64,000 nucleotides of DNA from Strix aluco (lineage: Eukaryota; Chordata; Aves; Strigiformes; Strigidae), in the NCBI RefSeq assembly GCF_031877795.1, contig NC_133970.1:47684828-47748827 (forward strand). Reading direction: 5' to 3'. The translations under genes were made by a program, and so were the position numbers. Below are positions 32,399-43,591 of the stretch, piece by piece (the stretch's first letter is position 1; every line of letters begins with the position of its first letter). Under the pieces are notes generated by a model that made no database searches, was not told where the DNA came from, and worked only from the letters and a program-made list of their open reading frames with translations.

Positions 32399-34911
32399 CT
32401 ATGTGTTAAAAAAAAAAAAAAAAAGAAAGAAAGAAAGGGAGGAAAATGCATGCTGAAACCTCCTAAATTTTCAGTATTTTGCTGTTAGGCAGAAGACTTC
32501 TCTAAAAGACTTCAGAGGAAGGTAACCCTCAAAACTTGACCAAAAACCTATTTCTTGTGATGAGTGTTTTCCAGTCACAGAGGTCCAACTCATTCTGTTG
32601 CTCACCCTGACTTGTATGAGATTAATTTCTTTGCTGTTTTGTAACACAGCCTTAGGCATATGCAAAGAAGCTGTGTGGGATTTACCAGTCATGTCTGAAC
32701 ACAGGCACAATGCTTTGTAGCTGAACCATGAACTAGGACTGTAAAATTAGATGAGCACTGCTGAGGAAAAGCATTTCTGAGATCAGGAAACCCTCCAGGA
32801 GACAAGTGTTGATAACAGAAATACTAAGCAGAACAGCTTGTTTTTACCTTTTTTATTGTTTTCTAGTATCTTATCTTGCCTGAAAGAAGCTAAAGAATGG
32901 ATGAAAAACATAATTAATGACTTCACAAAACTGTTTGTATATAAACCGAAGAGAATTGTTAAATGTTGGGATTTTTCCAATGTGTCAGCAACATATGTTC
33001 TCTAATATAAACCGACATTTGTATAATCTCAGCTGATATCTTGGAATGTGGGTATGGCTTCTGATCTCAGCTACATCAAAATAAGAAGTCCATTTTCACA
33101 AACAAATAGATTTTAAGGCCAGAAGTGATAACTGTAACAGTTACTCTGGCTCCTGCATAACTCAAACGATGTACCTTAGGGGGGCCTACTGGGGGAAGGG
33201 ATTGCATCAAGCATATATACTCTGTTTGAAACAGCATTAAACAAGTTCAACAGCAGAAAAACATCCAGTCCTGTTGTAAAGATGGACCAGTGAAGAATCC
33301 ACTACCTTTTCAGCTTCTTTATAACTTCTGGCTAGGTTGTTCCAGAGGTTAACAAGCCCTCAGTCTTAAAAAATGTATATCTTATTTCTGTACTTAAACT
33401 ATCTTCAGCTTCCAGCCATTGTTTCTCATTGTGCCTTTTTTTGCATCATTTCAGAGACAGCTACTCAAAGAAAGCTCATCCTCATGTAGAAATTAGCAGA
33501 CCACAGTAAAGTAAATTCTTAACCTTATCTGAGTAAACTAAATAGATTGAGATCTTAGGTCTTTCTGTACATGACATGTTTTCCAGTACTTGGTGATGTT
33601 TCTAGCTTTATTTCTATACAATTCTCCAAAATCTTGCTATGTGTGAACATGACAGTCAACTAATAGTCTCCCAGTGCCCAAAAGGCAGATGATACTCTTC
33701 TTTGACATCCCATTCAGGCCTCTAAGAAGGCAAATCCACCTTCCTAACTACATCACAGAAGTAAGAGCTCACATTCAGCATTTCCGAATCCTTATCAATG
33801 CCTCTGTACTCTAGGGTACAACCCCTCACTCTGTAAGTGTGACCTATGTTCATTGCTCCAAGGCTCTCTATCTTGTTCTCCAAAATGCACAGTATTTAGT
33901 CAAGCCTACCTTTCCAAAGATGTTTGTGTGACTGACCTGTTCCCATCACTACTACACACTCCCCCAGTTTTCTTGTACTTCAGGTTTTCTGCTAGATAGC
34001 TGACAAATATACTGAAAAATGTTGAACCAAGTGATGAAACCATTTACACTGAATTGCAATTACCTTTCTGTCCTTGACCAATTATTAAGCGATGCACTAC
34101 TAGGATTTTTATTTATTATTACATTTGATGCAATAATTTACTCATTTTAATCTTTGAGGATTCAGGGACATCCTTTCAACTTTACACAAAGTATGCCTAA
34201 TCTAGGGAAACCAAATGTTAGTTCAGTTGGAACTTTCTTTTGAGTACTTATTAGGGTTATTTTATGAATTTACAGATTTATTTTCCAGAAAAGAATTGCA
34301 CCAATGCACAGCTGACTCTACCAGAACATCATCCCTAAAGTCTGTGAACAATGAAAAAGATCATCTCCATTCTTGTGCCCCATATAAAAGCATAAGAGGG
34401 GAAGGCAGTGAGGTGAGCAACTGATGTGTGGTATAAGAATATGCTAGCTGGACTTAGATCCACTTTAATTTGCACCTTCTTTTTTGCTCATTACTGTATT
34501 GGTTACATCACACATTTAGCTGCCTTGTGCATATGTTGAAGTATTTGAGCATTTCTTCTGTTCATTTATTTATATGTGATGCTAAAGGGCACACTGAGGA
34601 CTCTATCTTGACACAACTTTATGCATCATTCTGAATTTGATCCCTTATGGCTTTTGCTTACTTATTAGTAGAGTATGGAAATTAATAGGGAGAATTGCAG
34701 TAGTAATACTTATTGTCTATTAAAGTTAGAATGACTTTTCACTGTGAAATACATGTTTAAGCACTTTGTGGTGGGCTTCTGAGGTGAAACCTTGGATTAT
34801 TTTGAATATTGCCAGTGCTATAAGGACAGGTTTTCACCTAAAGTGTCCACTGGACAGGATATATGAAGAGATGAAAATAAATTCCTCCAGTGTGTTATTC
34901 TGGGCATATAC
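32399..34911. other. No gene recognised
   Basis: Intron-like sequence between two EGFLAM exons. The A-run at 32408-32423 forms the acceptor tract of the EGF exon. Confidence 0.5.
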
Positions 34912-34968
34912 CTTCTGGATGCTCCCACTGAAGGGCCTGAGGATCCCAGAATTCTTCTTCACAGCGTC
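34912..34968 (-). pseudogene. EGFLAM: EGFLAM exon, 3' part, cut by LTR
   Basis: Minus-strand reading AVKKNSGILRPFSGSIQK ends at a GTATAT donor (34911 down). It is the 3' half of a second laminin-G domain exon; the 5' half lies at 43525-43589, on the far side of the family D LTR and its nested provirus. The last five bases (34964-34968, GCGTC) are the target duplication. Confidence 0.88.
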
Positions 34969-35600
34969 TGTAAGGAACTGAAGGAATTAATGCCTCAAAC
35001 ATTCATCGACACAGAAAACCTCAAGGACAAATTGTGGCCTTTGTGGTTAGTCTAAGGAATGAATTATCTGCCTAGGGAAGCACAGGGTGTATCGAAGGAT
35101 GCACGGCTCTGCTGCCTTGCAGTTGTATAGCCAAATTCCTTAGATAAACCTCGAAGGGAGGAGACATAGACTGAGTAAAACCATATGTTCGGGTTAAGGC
35201 CTAAACCTTACTTTATGACTATAGCCTCGAAGAAGAGCTAAAAGAGTAATAAGAGATAAGCAACTGACACCAGATGGAGCTATAATTGCCTAAGAAACAA
35301 AAACTGAGGAAAAGGTAAAGGTTGTAGGGGGAGATCACGACCACCGACTCAATTGGACAAAAGGATTAATGTACCCCATTCCCCCCCAACGCATGCACAG
35401 AATCCTTGCTCCACCTTTTCCCTGTCTCTCATGGAAATGAGTTTGTGGAATACCTGCCTCTCTTTATCTAGTATGCTAATCAGCTGATAAGATGAATTTA
35501 AAAGGCACAGAAAACTTTGCTGGGTGTGCACCCAAGATTACTGGATCTGAGACAACACTGGATCCAGGGTGGTGACTGGATTTCTTTACTCTCTTTCTCT

Positions 35601-36250
35601 TGTCACCAAAACGGGATAAAAGAACTTATCGACACCAATTTGATGTAGATAAGCAGACATTCCTTTATTAACGGCCGGGTGCGCAGGGGAGTCGTCTCAC
35701 CAACAACGCACACCTGTGTCATGTAGCATGCTGATTATATTGGATACAGTAATACATATTAATCAAGTTCTCACACTTAAACATGCTAATTCCTGTAACT
35801 CATTGTCATATTCCCACCTCTTTCCGGTCATGAGCACTCGAGTCCTGAAATGAGTCGGGGGGCTGCTTTTGCGACCACCACAGACTACTGACTCAAAAGA
35901 AAGACCCTCCAGTGTCCTTGACTCAAGGACTTTGGCTCACATTGCAATTTTAACATGCTTCGAGACCCTTTTACAATACAGCTTTTAAAATACCTGGTCT
36001 ACAGGGCAATAAATCATGCTTACCAAACAGTCTAACAATGGTACCTCGTCCAGCAGCGTAACTGGTTGCATGGTTACTTTTAACTAAACACAACATCTCT
36101 ATGACTACTTAAAACATTACACCACTATCTTCTATAAAAACCGATATTTCTGTGAGATTCTATTTAATTGTTTAGTCCTAATCATTCCTTATCAAAATCA
36201 CTAAAAATCATCAACTCAAATTAATAACAAATCAGTGACAATCCGTAACA
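35601..36250 (-). repeat. 3' LTR of provirus F
   Basis: 650 bp, TGTCACCAAAACGGG...CGTAACA on the plus strand. Preceded on the minus strand by the polypurine tract AAAGGGGGGAAA (36251-36262). Confidence 0.93.
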
Positions 36251-38140
36251 TTTCCCCCCTTTGAAAGTTTTGAAAATCATTTCAATACTTTCATATCAGA
36301 GTCTATTATGTTTCTTTTTTTTTTACTGTATGCTGGTGGGAGTCTTGGGGTTTCTCTTATGATCATGCGTTTGAATACAATTTTGCTGGTAATTTGTTTC
36401 TTTAAGCAGGAATAAATCAACATTATCATCAAGAAAACAACCAGCAAGATAAATAATGTGCCAATTAATGACCTTATCTATGAACTTAAATTTCAACCTA
36501 ATCCACTAAAAATTTTGTCTATCCAATTTTTTGACATATCTTCTTGGATATTTTTTTTTTTTTTAGTATCTTCTTTAATTTTTTTAGTAGTTCTAGATCA
36601 TGTTTTACGTCTTGTGTCACATTTGGGATATGTATGCAGCAGTGATCTATTCTATTTTTAAGGTATCCACAAACTCCATGCTCTTTAAGCAAGAGCATGT
36701 CTAGTGTCATTCTGTTTTGCAAAGTCATTCTTGAAGTTGTCTGTAACTGAAAATTTAATTCTTTGAATCTTTTCCTTGTGACATTAGCCAGTTTTTCTAC
36801 CTGTCCAGTTAGTTGATGTAACCATTCTCGGTTTCTATATGATACTATGGGATTCAAAAGGGATTCTAGAGCCCAGCCAATTTTTATTCCTGTTGGGGCT
36901 TCATGCTATGTGTCATCCATCTCTGATCTAACCCCCTTTAATTTTAAACTTTTTAAGGATCCCATAAAGGGAGATTTCTTCTAAATTGGGCACAACATTG
37001 GCATACCTAAAGTAATTTGTTTTACTTTTCCATCCAAGGGCAGATGCATTGTCCAGGTTCCGTCACTCATTGCCCAAACCAAATGTCCTGGGCTCTGAAT
37101 TGCAGATCTTCTACAGCTAAATAATGTTCCTTTTCTGGGTATATATGTTTTGGTCAAATTAAGGCTGTTTTTAAGACTTTGGCAAAGACACTTATATTTT
37201 AAGGCAGCAGCCAAAGCAGGAATTCTCTGAATTATTAGGTCTACATTGTTGTAGTTATATACTTCCTCATATTTCTACCAAGACACTACATTTTTCTTTT
37301 CTTTTCTTTTCTTTTCTTTTCTTTTCTTTTCTTTTCTTTTCTTTTCTTTTCTTTTCTTTTCTTTTCTTTTCTTTTCTTTTCTTTTCTTTTCTTTTCTTTT
37401 CTTTTCTTTTCTTTTCTTTTCTTTTCTTTTCTTTTCTTTTCTTTTCTTTTCTTTTCTTTCTTTATCATTTACTGATGGAAAGGCTGCAAAAGTTGTCCCA
37501 TCCCAAGTAAAACACCAAGGAGTTCTAGCCATATTGAAACTGTGAAAATATAGTCATGGACCATATAGAATCTTATTGTACTTCTTCCTCTTGTGTAGTT
37601 TAATTGGTTTTGTCACACATCTATTCCGTGATGTTTCTACTTACATTGTTTCTAATTTGTTCATAAGAACACCACTTAACAGTTCAATATTTTTCTATTT
37701 TTGTAAAAACAAAATTTAACAATTTTTTATAATCTGCTTTATTTCCTGGGGACTTCTACCGTTTCTTGATAATTTTTACTTGTTCATACTACTGAACAAC
37801 AGGGGTTTTGTTCGCAATAAGTAGTCTCATTTTTGTGTTTTAAATTGGTCAAATTCATTGTTAAAATTTCCCATGGAACAGATTCATCTACTGCTCTTGG
37901 TATCAGTAAACAGTAATTTGTGTTATGTTCTGAAAATTGTCAAATTTCTTAATTAATCCTAATATCAAATTTTTCTTCTGGTGTTTTCTTTGGGAGGTAT
38001 ATTAGCTGTTCTGTTTCTATATGCTTTCTATTCCTCACCTTCAGGTCTAGTATTTTCTCAGTTATATTTTGTGTTTTGATTATTACTTCAAACCAGAATT
38101 CCACCAGCATCAGTTTCCAGATTAAAATCAAATCTAAAAC
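36251..38140 (-). pseudogene. env: Provirus F env remnant
   Basis: The best part is 36519-36857: a transmembrane-subunit ectodomain with heptad repeats (NREWLHQLTGQVEKL), an LQNRMTLDMLLLKEHG immunosuppressive-domain-like segment and a Cys motif CGYLKNRIDHCC, that is CX9CC instead of the usual CX6CC. Upstream surface-unit sequence is broken by stops and by the (TTTTC)n array at 37291-37463. No continuous env frame. Confidence 0.75.
37291..37463. repeat. (TTTTC)n pentanucleotide array, about 34 units
   Basis: Near-perfect CTTTT array within the env remnant of provirus F. Lys/Glu-rich open frames here are artefacts of the repeat. Confidence 0.98.
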
Positions 38141-38149
38141 AATTTCTAA

Positions 38150-39230
38150 TTAATATATAACATTAGACATATTTTAGAGTCAATTTTGAAGTTCCTGGAT
38201 TCCTACTGTTGATCTTCTTGGAAGGGGATGCCTTCTTCACTCTAGTATAGTGCATCTGATTCTGCAATTTTGATAGCTGTGAAGGTAGCCAGCAGTATTT
38301 GAAATGGTCCTTTCTAGCATTCTTGTAAGGGTTCAGAAGTCCACATCTTCACGTAGACGTAGTCGCTGGGTTGAAAGTCATGTATCGGATATTCCAGGGA
38401 TCAGTTCCACACTACTGCATTTCAGATTGCAGTCAGGGTTTTTCCTAAGGAGATTAAATAATTATATACATCTTGTTTCCTCTTACATGCACATTTGGAT
38501 TCGATTCCAGAGATTCATATGTTTTTTTATATAGTATTTCATAAGGACTACCTGATGTGCTATTTTCTGGTTGTACTCTGATCTGCAACAATGCCAATAG
38601 AAGTGTCTGAGGCCACTTTAAATTAGTTTCTTGACATATTTTACTAATTTGCTGTTTTAGGGTCTGATTTTTTTCTTCTTCTACTTTTCCACTGGATTGT
38701 GGCCTCCATGGGGTATGTAAATCTCAAGTAATTTCTAGAGTTTTACATATACTTTGTACTACTTCAGCAACAAAGTGTGGGCCTCTATCTGAAGAGATCT
38801 TAATAAGGGCTCCAAATTTCAGGATTATTTCTCATAGTAACCATTTTACTACTACTCTTGTGTGAGTGGTATAACAAGGAAAGGCTTCTGGCCATCCTGT
38901 AGAAGTATCAACCCCCCACCAGAATGTATCGATACCCATTTTGTCTAGGTAACTCTGAAAAGTCTTCTTGCCAATAGTCTCTTAGTTCTGTTCCAGATTT
39001 GATTTTACCCATTTGGACCCTTTTCTTTATTACTGGATTATTTTTTTTAAACACACATCACATTTTGCAATTATTATTTTGGCTAATCCTAGCATTTTGA
39101 CTGATACTACTTGTCTTTTATTAAAAGGGTTGCCAAAGCCTCTATGCCCCAATGACATTCTTGATGTTTTACCTGAATCATTTCTTAGTTAAAAGAGGTG
39201 GTATTATTATTTGTCTATTAGACGTCACCC
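38150..39230 (-). pseudogene. pol: Provirus F integrase remnant
   Basis: Minus-strand fragments keep the three catalytic positions: VDTSTGW near 38900, SSDRGPHF near 38800 and GKVEEE near 38690. Several stops and frame changes interrupt it. The C-terminal domain follows to about 38150. Confidence 0.75.
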
Positions 39231-39231
39231 A

Positions 39232-40990
39232 CTATCCAGCTAAACTTTTTTTGGCTTTCAATAATTTTTGCAGTTTATCATCTTCTTCTGAATATTTAGG
39301 TTTCTCCTTCGGGAGAATTACTGTCTTGGTTGGAATCAATGCTATTTGTAATGTTATTTCTTTCGCTGTTCTTCTGGTAGCCCTATCTGTTAAATTATTT
39401 CCTCCAATTTCTTTTGTATTCCCAACCTGATGTGCTTTACAGTGCATGATTGCCACCTGAGTCTGTTTCTGAACTGCTTGCAATAATTGCAAAATTTCAT
39501 CCTGATGTTTAATATTTGCTCCCTGGGAGGACAATAATCCTCTTTCTTTCTATAAAACTCCACGGACATGTACTACCCCAAAAGCATACTTCGAGTCAGT
39601 CCAGATATTTACTTTCTTCTTTTCATTTAATTCAAGAACTCCGGATAAAGCAATGAGTTCTGCCTTTTGAGCTGAAGTGGTGCTAGACAATGCATTTGCC
39701 TCTATGATTGAGTTGCCTGTTGTTACCGCATATCCAGAGTATCGAACTCCATGTTCCACAAAGCTGCTGCCGTCTGTATATAACTCCTAGTTGGGATCTT
39801 CCAACGGTGTGTCCTTCAAATCCTCTCGACTGGAGTACACATGTTCAATGGTAGTCAGGCAGTCATGCTCCAGCTGCCCTTCTTCCTGTGTAAAACTTAG
39901 AAAAACTGCAGGGTTTACCAGGTAAGTTGTTTTTAAAACCACATCATCTTGTTCAGTCAGGACCACCTGGTACTTCATCATTCTGCTTGGGGACAACCAA
40001 TGTCCCCCCTTTTGTTCTAAAACAGTTATCACCATGTGTGGGACATAGACTGTTATTGTTCTTCCCAAAGTCAATTTCCGGGCCTCTTGAATAAGCATTA
40101 TTGTAACAACAACTGCTTGAAGGCAAGTAGGCCATCCTTTACTCACAGTATCCAACTGTTTGGAAAATTATCCAACTGGTCTCTTCCAACTTCCCATTCT
40201 CTGGGTCAGCACACCCAGTGCAAGATGTTGTCCTTCATAAACAAACAACTGGAAATCTTTGGTTAGATCTGGAAGTCCAAGGGCAGGTGCAGACATTAGA
40301 GCTCGTTTTAAATCTTTAAAGGCCTGCTGCTGATGTGGGCGCCATACAAAGGGAAAATTCTTTTGAGCTTCATACAATGGCTTAGCTATTAGACCGTGAT
40401 TTATTATCCAAAGGCGACACCACCCAGCCATTCCCAGAAAGGCCCTTATTTCATGAACATTTTTCAGCTCCGGTATGCCACAAATAGCTTCCTTACGGTC
40501 TGTTCCTAATTGCTGCTGTCCTTTTGAAATCTCAAAGCCCAGATATATTACAGTCTGGCTTGTTGTTTGGGCTTTATTTTTGGATATTTTGTACTGGTTT
40601 AGTCCAAGAAAATTTAAAAGTTCTATTGTTACCTTTATGCAGGTGGATCTTTCTTCTGTAGCAATTAGTACGTCAGCCATATATTGCAAAAGTAAATGTC
40701 CAGGCTTTGGCCGTGTCTCATCCTATTTCTGTACTTCAAGTTCCTTTGCCAGATGATTTCCAAAAATGGTCAGGCTATTTTTTTAAATCCTTGGGGTAGT
40801 CTTGTTCATGTCAATTGCATTTTTAATTTTTTCTTTTTCGTCCCATTTGTGGATTTTCCTACTCAAAGGCAAACAATTTTCTGATTCCTTTCTCCAGAGG
40901 TATGCAAAAGAAAGCATCCTTCAAATCAAGCACTGTAATGCTGCCAACAATATATATAGATTTGCCACTACAGAATAAATGTCCTTAACT
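39232..40990 (-). pseudogene. pol: Provirus F reverse transcriptase and RNase H remnant
   Basis: Four frames in series. RT palm and thumb at 40168-40689 include YMAD where the catalytic box should be YxDD (Asp changed to Ala), then YLGFEISKGQQQL and IRAFLGMAGWCRLW. Connection lies at 39787-40155. RNase H at 39550-39759 has TSAQKAELIAL and WTDSKYAFGVVH; the rest, 39232-39534, has KAHQVGNTKEIGGN. The motif set is gammaretroviral. Stops lie between the frames. Confidence 0.88.
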
Positions 40991-40999
40991 ATCTGATTC

Positions 41000-42060
41000 A
41001 TTGCTCTTAAATCTTGTTACTAACCTTTATTCACTTGAAGGTTTCCTAACTGGTAAAACTGGAGTATTATATTTAGATTCACATTCCTCAAGGATTTTAT
41101 ATTCCAAAAACTTGTCAATCGTTTTTTAATTCTCCATCTAACTTCTGGTTTAATTGGGTACTGTTTAACCCTTACTGGTTTTGCACCCTCCTTCAATTGT
41201 ATTTTCAAAGGTAGTACTAATTTTGATTTGCCAGGTTTATCTGTTTCCCATACTATAGGGATTACTGCTAGATCTACTTCCTGTGGAATTTCTTGTTCTT
41301 TTGCTCTCTCTTGTATCATCAGGATTTCTCCTGTCTTTGACTCAGGTTTTTTTTAGGAAAAGTTCCCCTTCCTCAAAAACAATTTGTGCATTTAATTTAG
41401 ACAACAAATCCCTTCCTAACAAGGGTATCGGACATTCTGGTACATACAAGAATTTATGTGTAATTATTTTGTTCCCAAATTGTAAATACAGGCGTTGTAG
41501 AAATGGCCTTTTTTTTCTTTCCTTGTTGCTCCCCTTATGTTTGCTGGTTTTATTCCCAATTTCCTTTTACAGGTATTCAATACTGAAAATGTTGCTCCTG
41601 TATCTACTAAAAATTTAACCTCTTTTTCTCCCAGCTTAATTACAACCAGAGGTTCAGCTGGGTTCCCCTCCGGTCCCTTTCATTCATCTAGGATCATTAC
41701 TCCTGCTACCTCTTGCTCACCGCCCCTCATCTTTCAACATTCTCATTTCCAATGCCCTTCTTCTTTACAATAAGCATACTGATTTATTCCTAGGGGTGCA
41801 TTAAAATCTCGGTTCCCAGAATTCACAAATCGTCCTCTAAAGTTCCATTGGTAGGCCACTTTTCCTGATCTTCCAAAACATATAAAGGCCACCAATACTT
41901 AAAATACTCTTATCATTTGATTTTTATATAAGTCATCATTTATTTCTCCCCAGTGTGTTAACAGACATCCTAATGGGGAAATCTTCGGTACCTTTTCATC
42001 AAAACCCAAATTACCAACACTCTTACTCTCGAACAAATGTGTTAGTTCAGATGTCATTTC
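41000..42060 (-). pseudogene. Provirus F gag remnant, protease and RT start
   Basis: From right to left: a matrix piece (41930-42060) with ISPLGCLLTHWGEI; a deletion that removes capsid; nucleocapsid with AYCKEEGHW (41735-41785), a single CCHC finger of gamma type; protease with EVKFLVDTGATFSVLN (41580-41640); and the RT N-terminus (41020-41319) with VIPIVWETDKPGKSKL and QYPIKPEVRW. Frame breaks occur throughout. Confidence 0.75.
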
Positions 42061-42642
42061 AAAATATTTTAAAATTCACACACACACAATCGCTCAATCT
42101 TTTGCTTCGTTCTTCTCCGGCTGCACCCCTCGCAGGATAACAGAACTGCGGATCTGAACTCCATACTCGCTTCGTACTTATTCGTAAGTCTCAAACTCAC
42201 ACAAACACCACCAATTTCTTTTTTTTTTATTATTTTTTTTTTGATACCAAAATACAAATACCAATAAAAACCTATAGCATATAGGTTTTTCCAATACCCA
42301 AATACGCGAATTTGTCCAAGCCTGCAATAGCTTTTGCTTATGTCTTACGGGAAGACATTCCAATACCAAATTTGTCCAACCCTACAATAGCTTTCGCTTA
42401 TGTCTTACAGGTAGACACCTAGGCTTCCAAACCAAATGGGTACCCTTTGTCCAACCCTGCGCAGCTTTTGCCGTGTCTGACAGGCAGACTTCCCAAACCA
42501 AACCAAATAAGAAGTGTCTTACCAGTTCCAGGGGACGTCGCAAAGAGCCTTATGGATTGGGGATCGATGGGTATCGCCGAGAATTCCTCGGTGCTGGCTG
42601 GAACTGATCAGGTCCCCGACTCCTCCGGTCTCTTTCAGCGAG

Positions 42643-42660
42643 GTCCCATCTGGGTCGCCA
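42643..42660 (-). other. Primer-binding site of provirus F
   Basis: TGGCGACCCAGATGGGAC on the minus strand, five bases after the LTR. The CGCCA end of the implied tRNA suggests an Arg isoacceptor, not firmly assigned. Confidence 0.7.
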
Positions 42661-42665
42661 GAAAC

Positions 42666-43316
42666 TGTCACCAAAACGGGATAAAAGAACTTATCGACAC
42701 CAATTTGATGTAGATAAGCAGACACTCCTTTATTAACGGCCGGGTGCGCAGGGGAGTCGTCTCACCAACAACGCACACCTGTGTCGTGTAGCATGCTGAT
42801 TATATTGGATACAGTCATACATATTAATCAAGTTCTCACACTTAAACATGCTAATTCCTGTAACTCATTGTCATATTCCCACCTCTTTTCCGGTCATGAG
42901 CACTCGAGTCCTGAAATGAGTCGGGGGGCTGCTTTTGCGACCACCACGGACTACTGACTCAAAAGAAAGACCCTCCAGTGTCCTTGACTCAAGGACTTTG
43001 GCTCACACTGCAATTTTAACATGCTTCGAGACCCTTTTACAATACAACTTTTAAAATACCTGGTCTACAGGGCAATAAATCATGCTTACCAAACAGTCTA
43101 ACAATGGTACCTCGTCCAGCAGCGTAACTGGTTGCATGGTTACTTTTAACTAAACACAACATCTCTATGACTACTTAAAACATTACACCACTATCTTCTA
43201 TAAAAACCGATATTTCTGTGAGATTCTATTTAATTGTTTAGTCCTAATCATTCCTTATCAAAATCACCAAAAATCATCAACTCAAATTAATAACAAATCA
43301 GTAGCAATCAGTAACA
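42666..43316 (-). repeat. 5' LTR of provirus F
   Basis: 651 bp, nearly identical to the 3' LTR (about 11 substitutions and one indel by eye). Confidence 0.93.
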
Positions 43317-43524
43317 CTCTCCTTTTTTTTCTTTCCTTTCCTTTCTTTTCTTTCTTATAGATTTCTAAGAGACCACATTGCTTATTATCTTTTTCAAAGT
43401 TTAAGTTGTTTCTACCACAAGTAAAACATTTTAACCAGTCGTTTAGTGTCATTTTACCTTAATTTAACCCGAGGGGATGACAGAACTTTTACAACACACT
43501 GGGCTTCCAGTCTGGGTCATGACA

Positions 43525-43589
43525 GCATCATAACTAGGGATTCCACCAATAATTATTTCAGTGTTGCACTAAATCTGTGTGAACGACCC
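43525..43589 (-). pseudogene. EGFLAM: EGFLAM exon, 5' part, with TAG stop
   Basis: Acceptor ...TTTCTTGCAG (43590-43591), then SFTQI, TAG (43569-43571), CNTEIIIGGIPSYD, where the exon is interrupted by the LTR and resumes at 34968 with AVKKNSG. In pikachurin this is the second laminin-G domain just before the EGF module. The TAG stands where a Lys codon is expected. The exon therefore carries a nonsense change and an LTR insertion. Confidence 0.87.
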
Positions 43590-43591
43590 CT

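Larger units (their letters stand above)
35601..43316 (-). mobile_element. Gamma-like (ERV1) provirus F, defective
   Basis: 7.7 kb, LTRs at 35601-36250 and 42666-43316, 4-bp duplication CTCT (35597-35600, 43317-43320). Order on the minus strand: LTR, PBS, matrix remnant fused to nucleocapsid remnant, protease, RT, RNase H, integrase, env. A single CCHC finger, gamma-type RT/RNase H motifs and the 4-bp duplication place it in class I. Most genes carry stops, and gag lacks capsid. The LTRs differ at about a dozen of 650 positions. Confidence 0.92.
34969..43524 (+). repeat. Family D LTR in an EGFLAM exon, split by provirus F
   Basis: Left part 34969-35600 starts TGTAAGGAACTG; right part 43321-43524 ends GTCATGACA. 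Without the 7.7-kb provirus it is about 836 bp and matches 7828-8813. Target duplication GCGTC (34964-34968) and GCATC (43525-43529): 5 bp with one CpG-type change, so insertion is old enough for decay. The pyrimidine tract that is (TTTCC)35 in the other copy is short and irregular here and is where provirus F entered. Confidence 0.88.

Noticed and set aside
37275-37532. Lys/Glu-rich 85-codon frame
   Set aside because: Pure translation of the (TTTTC)n array.
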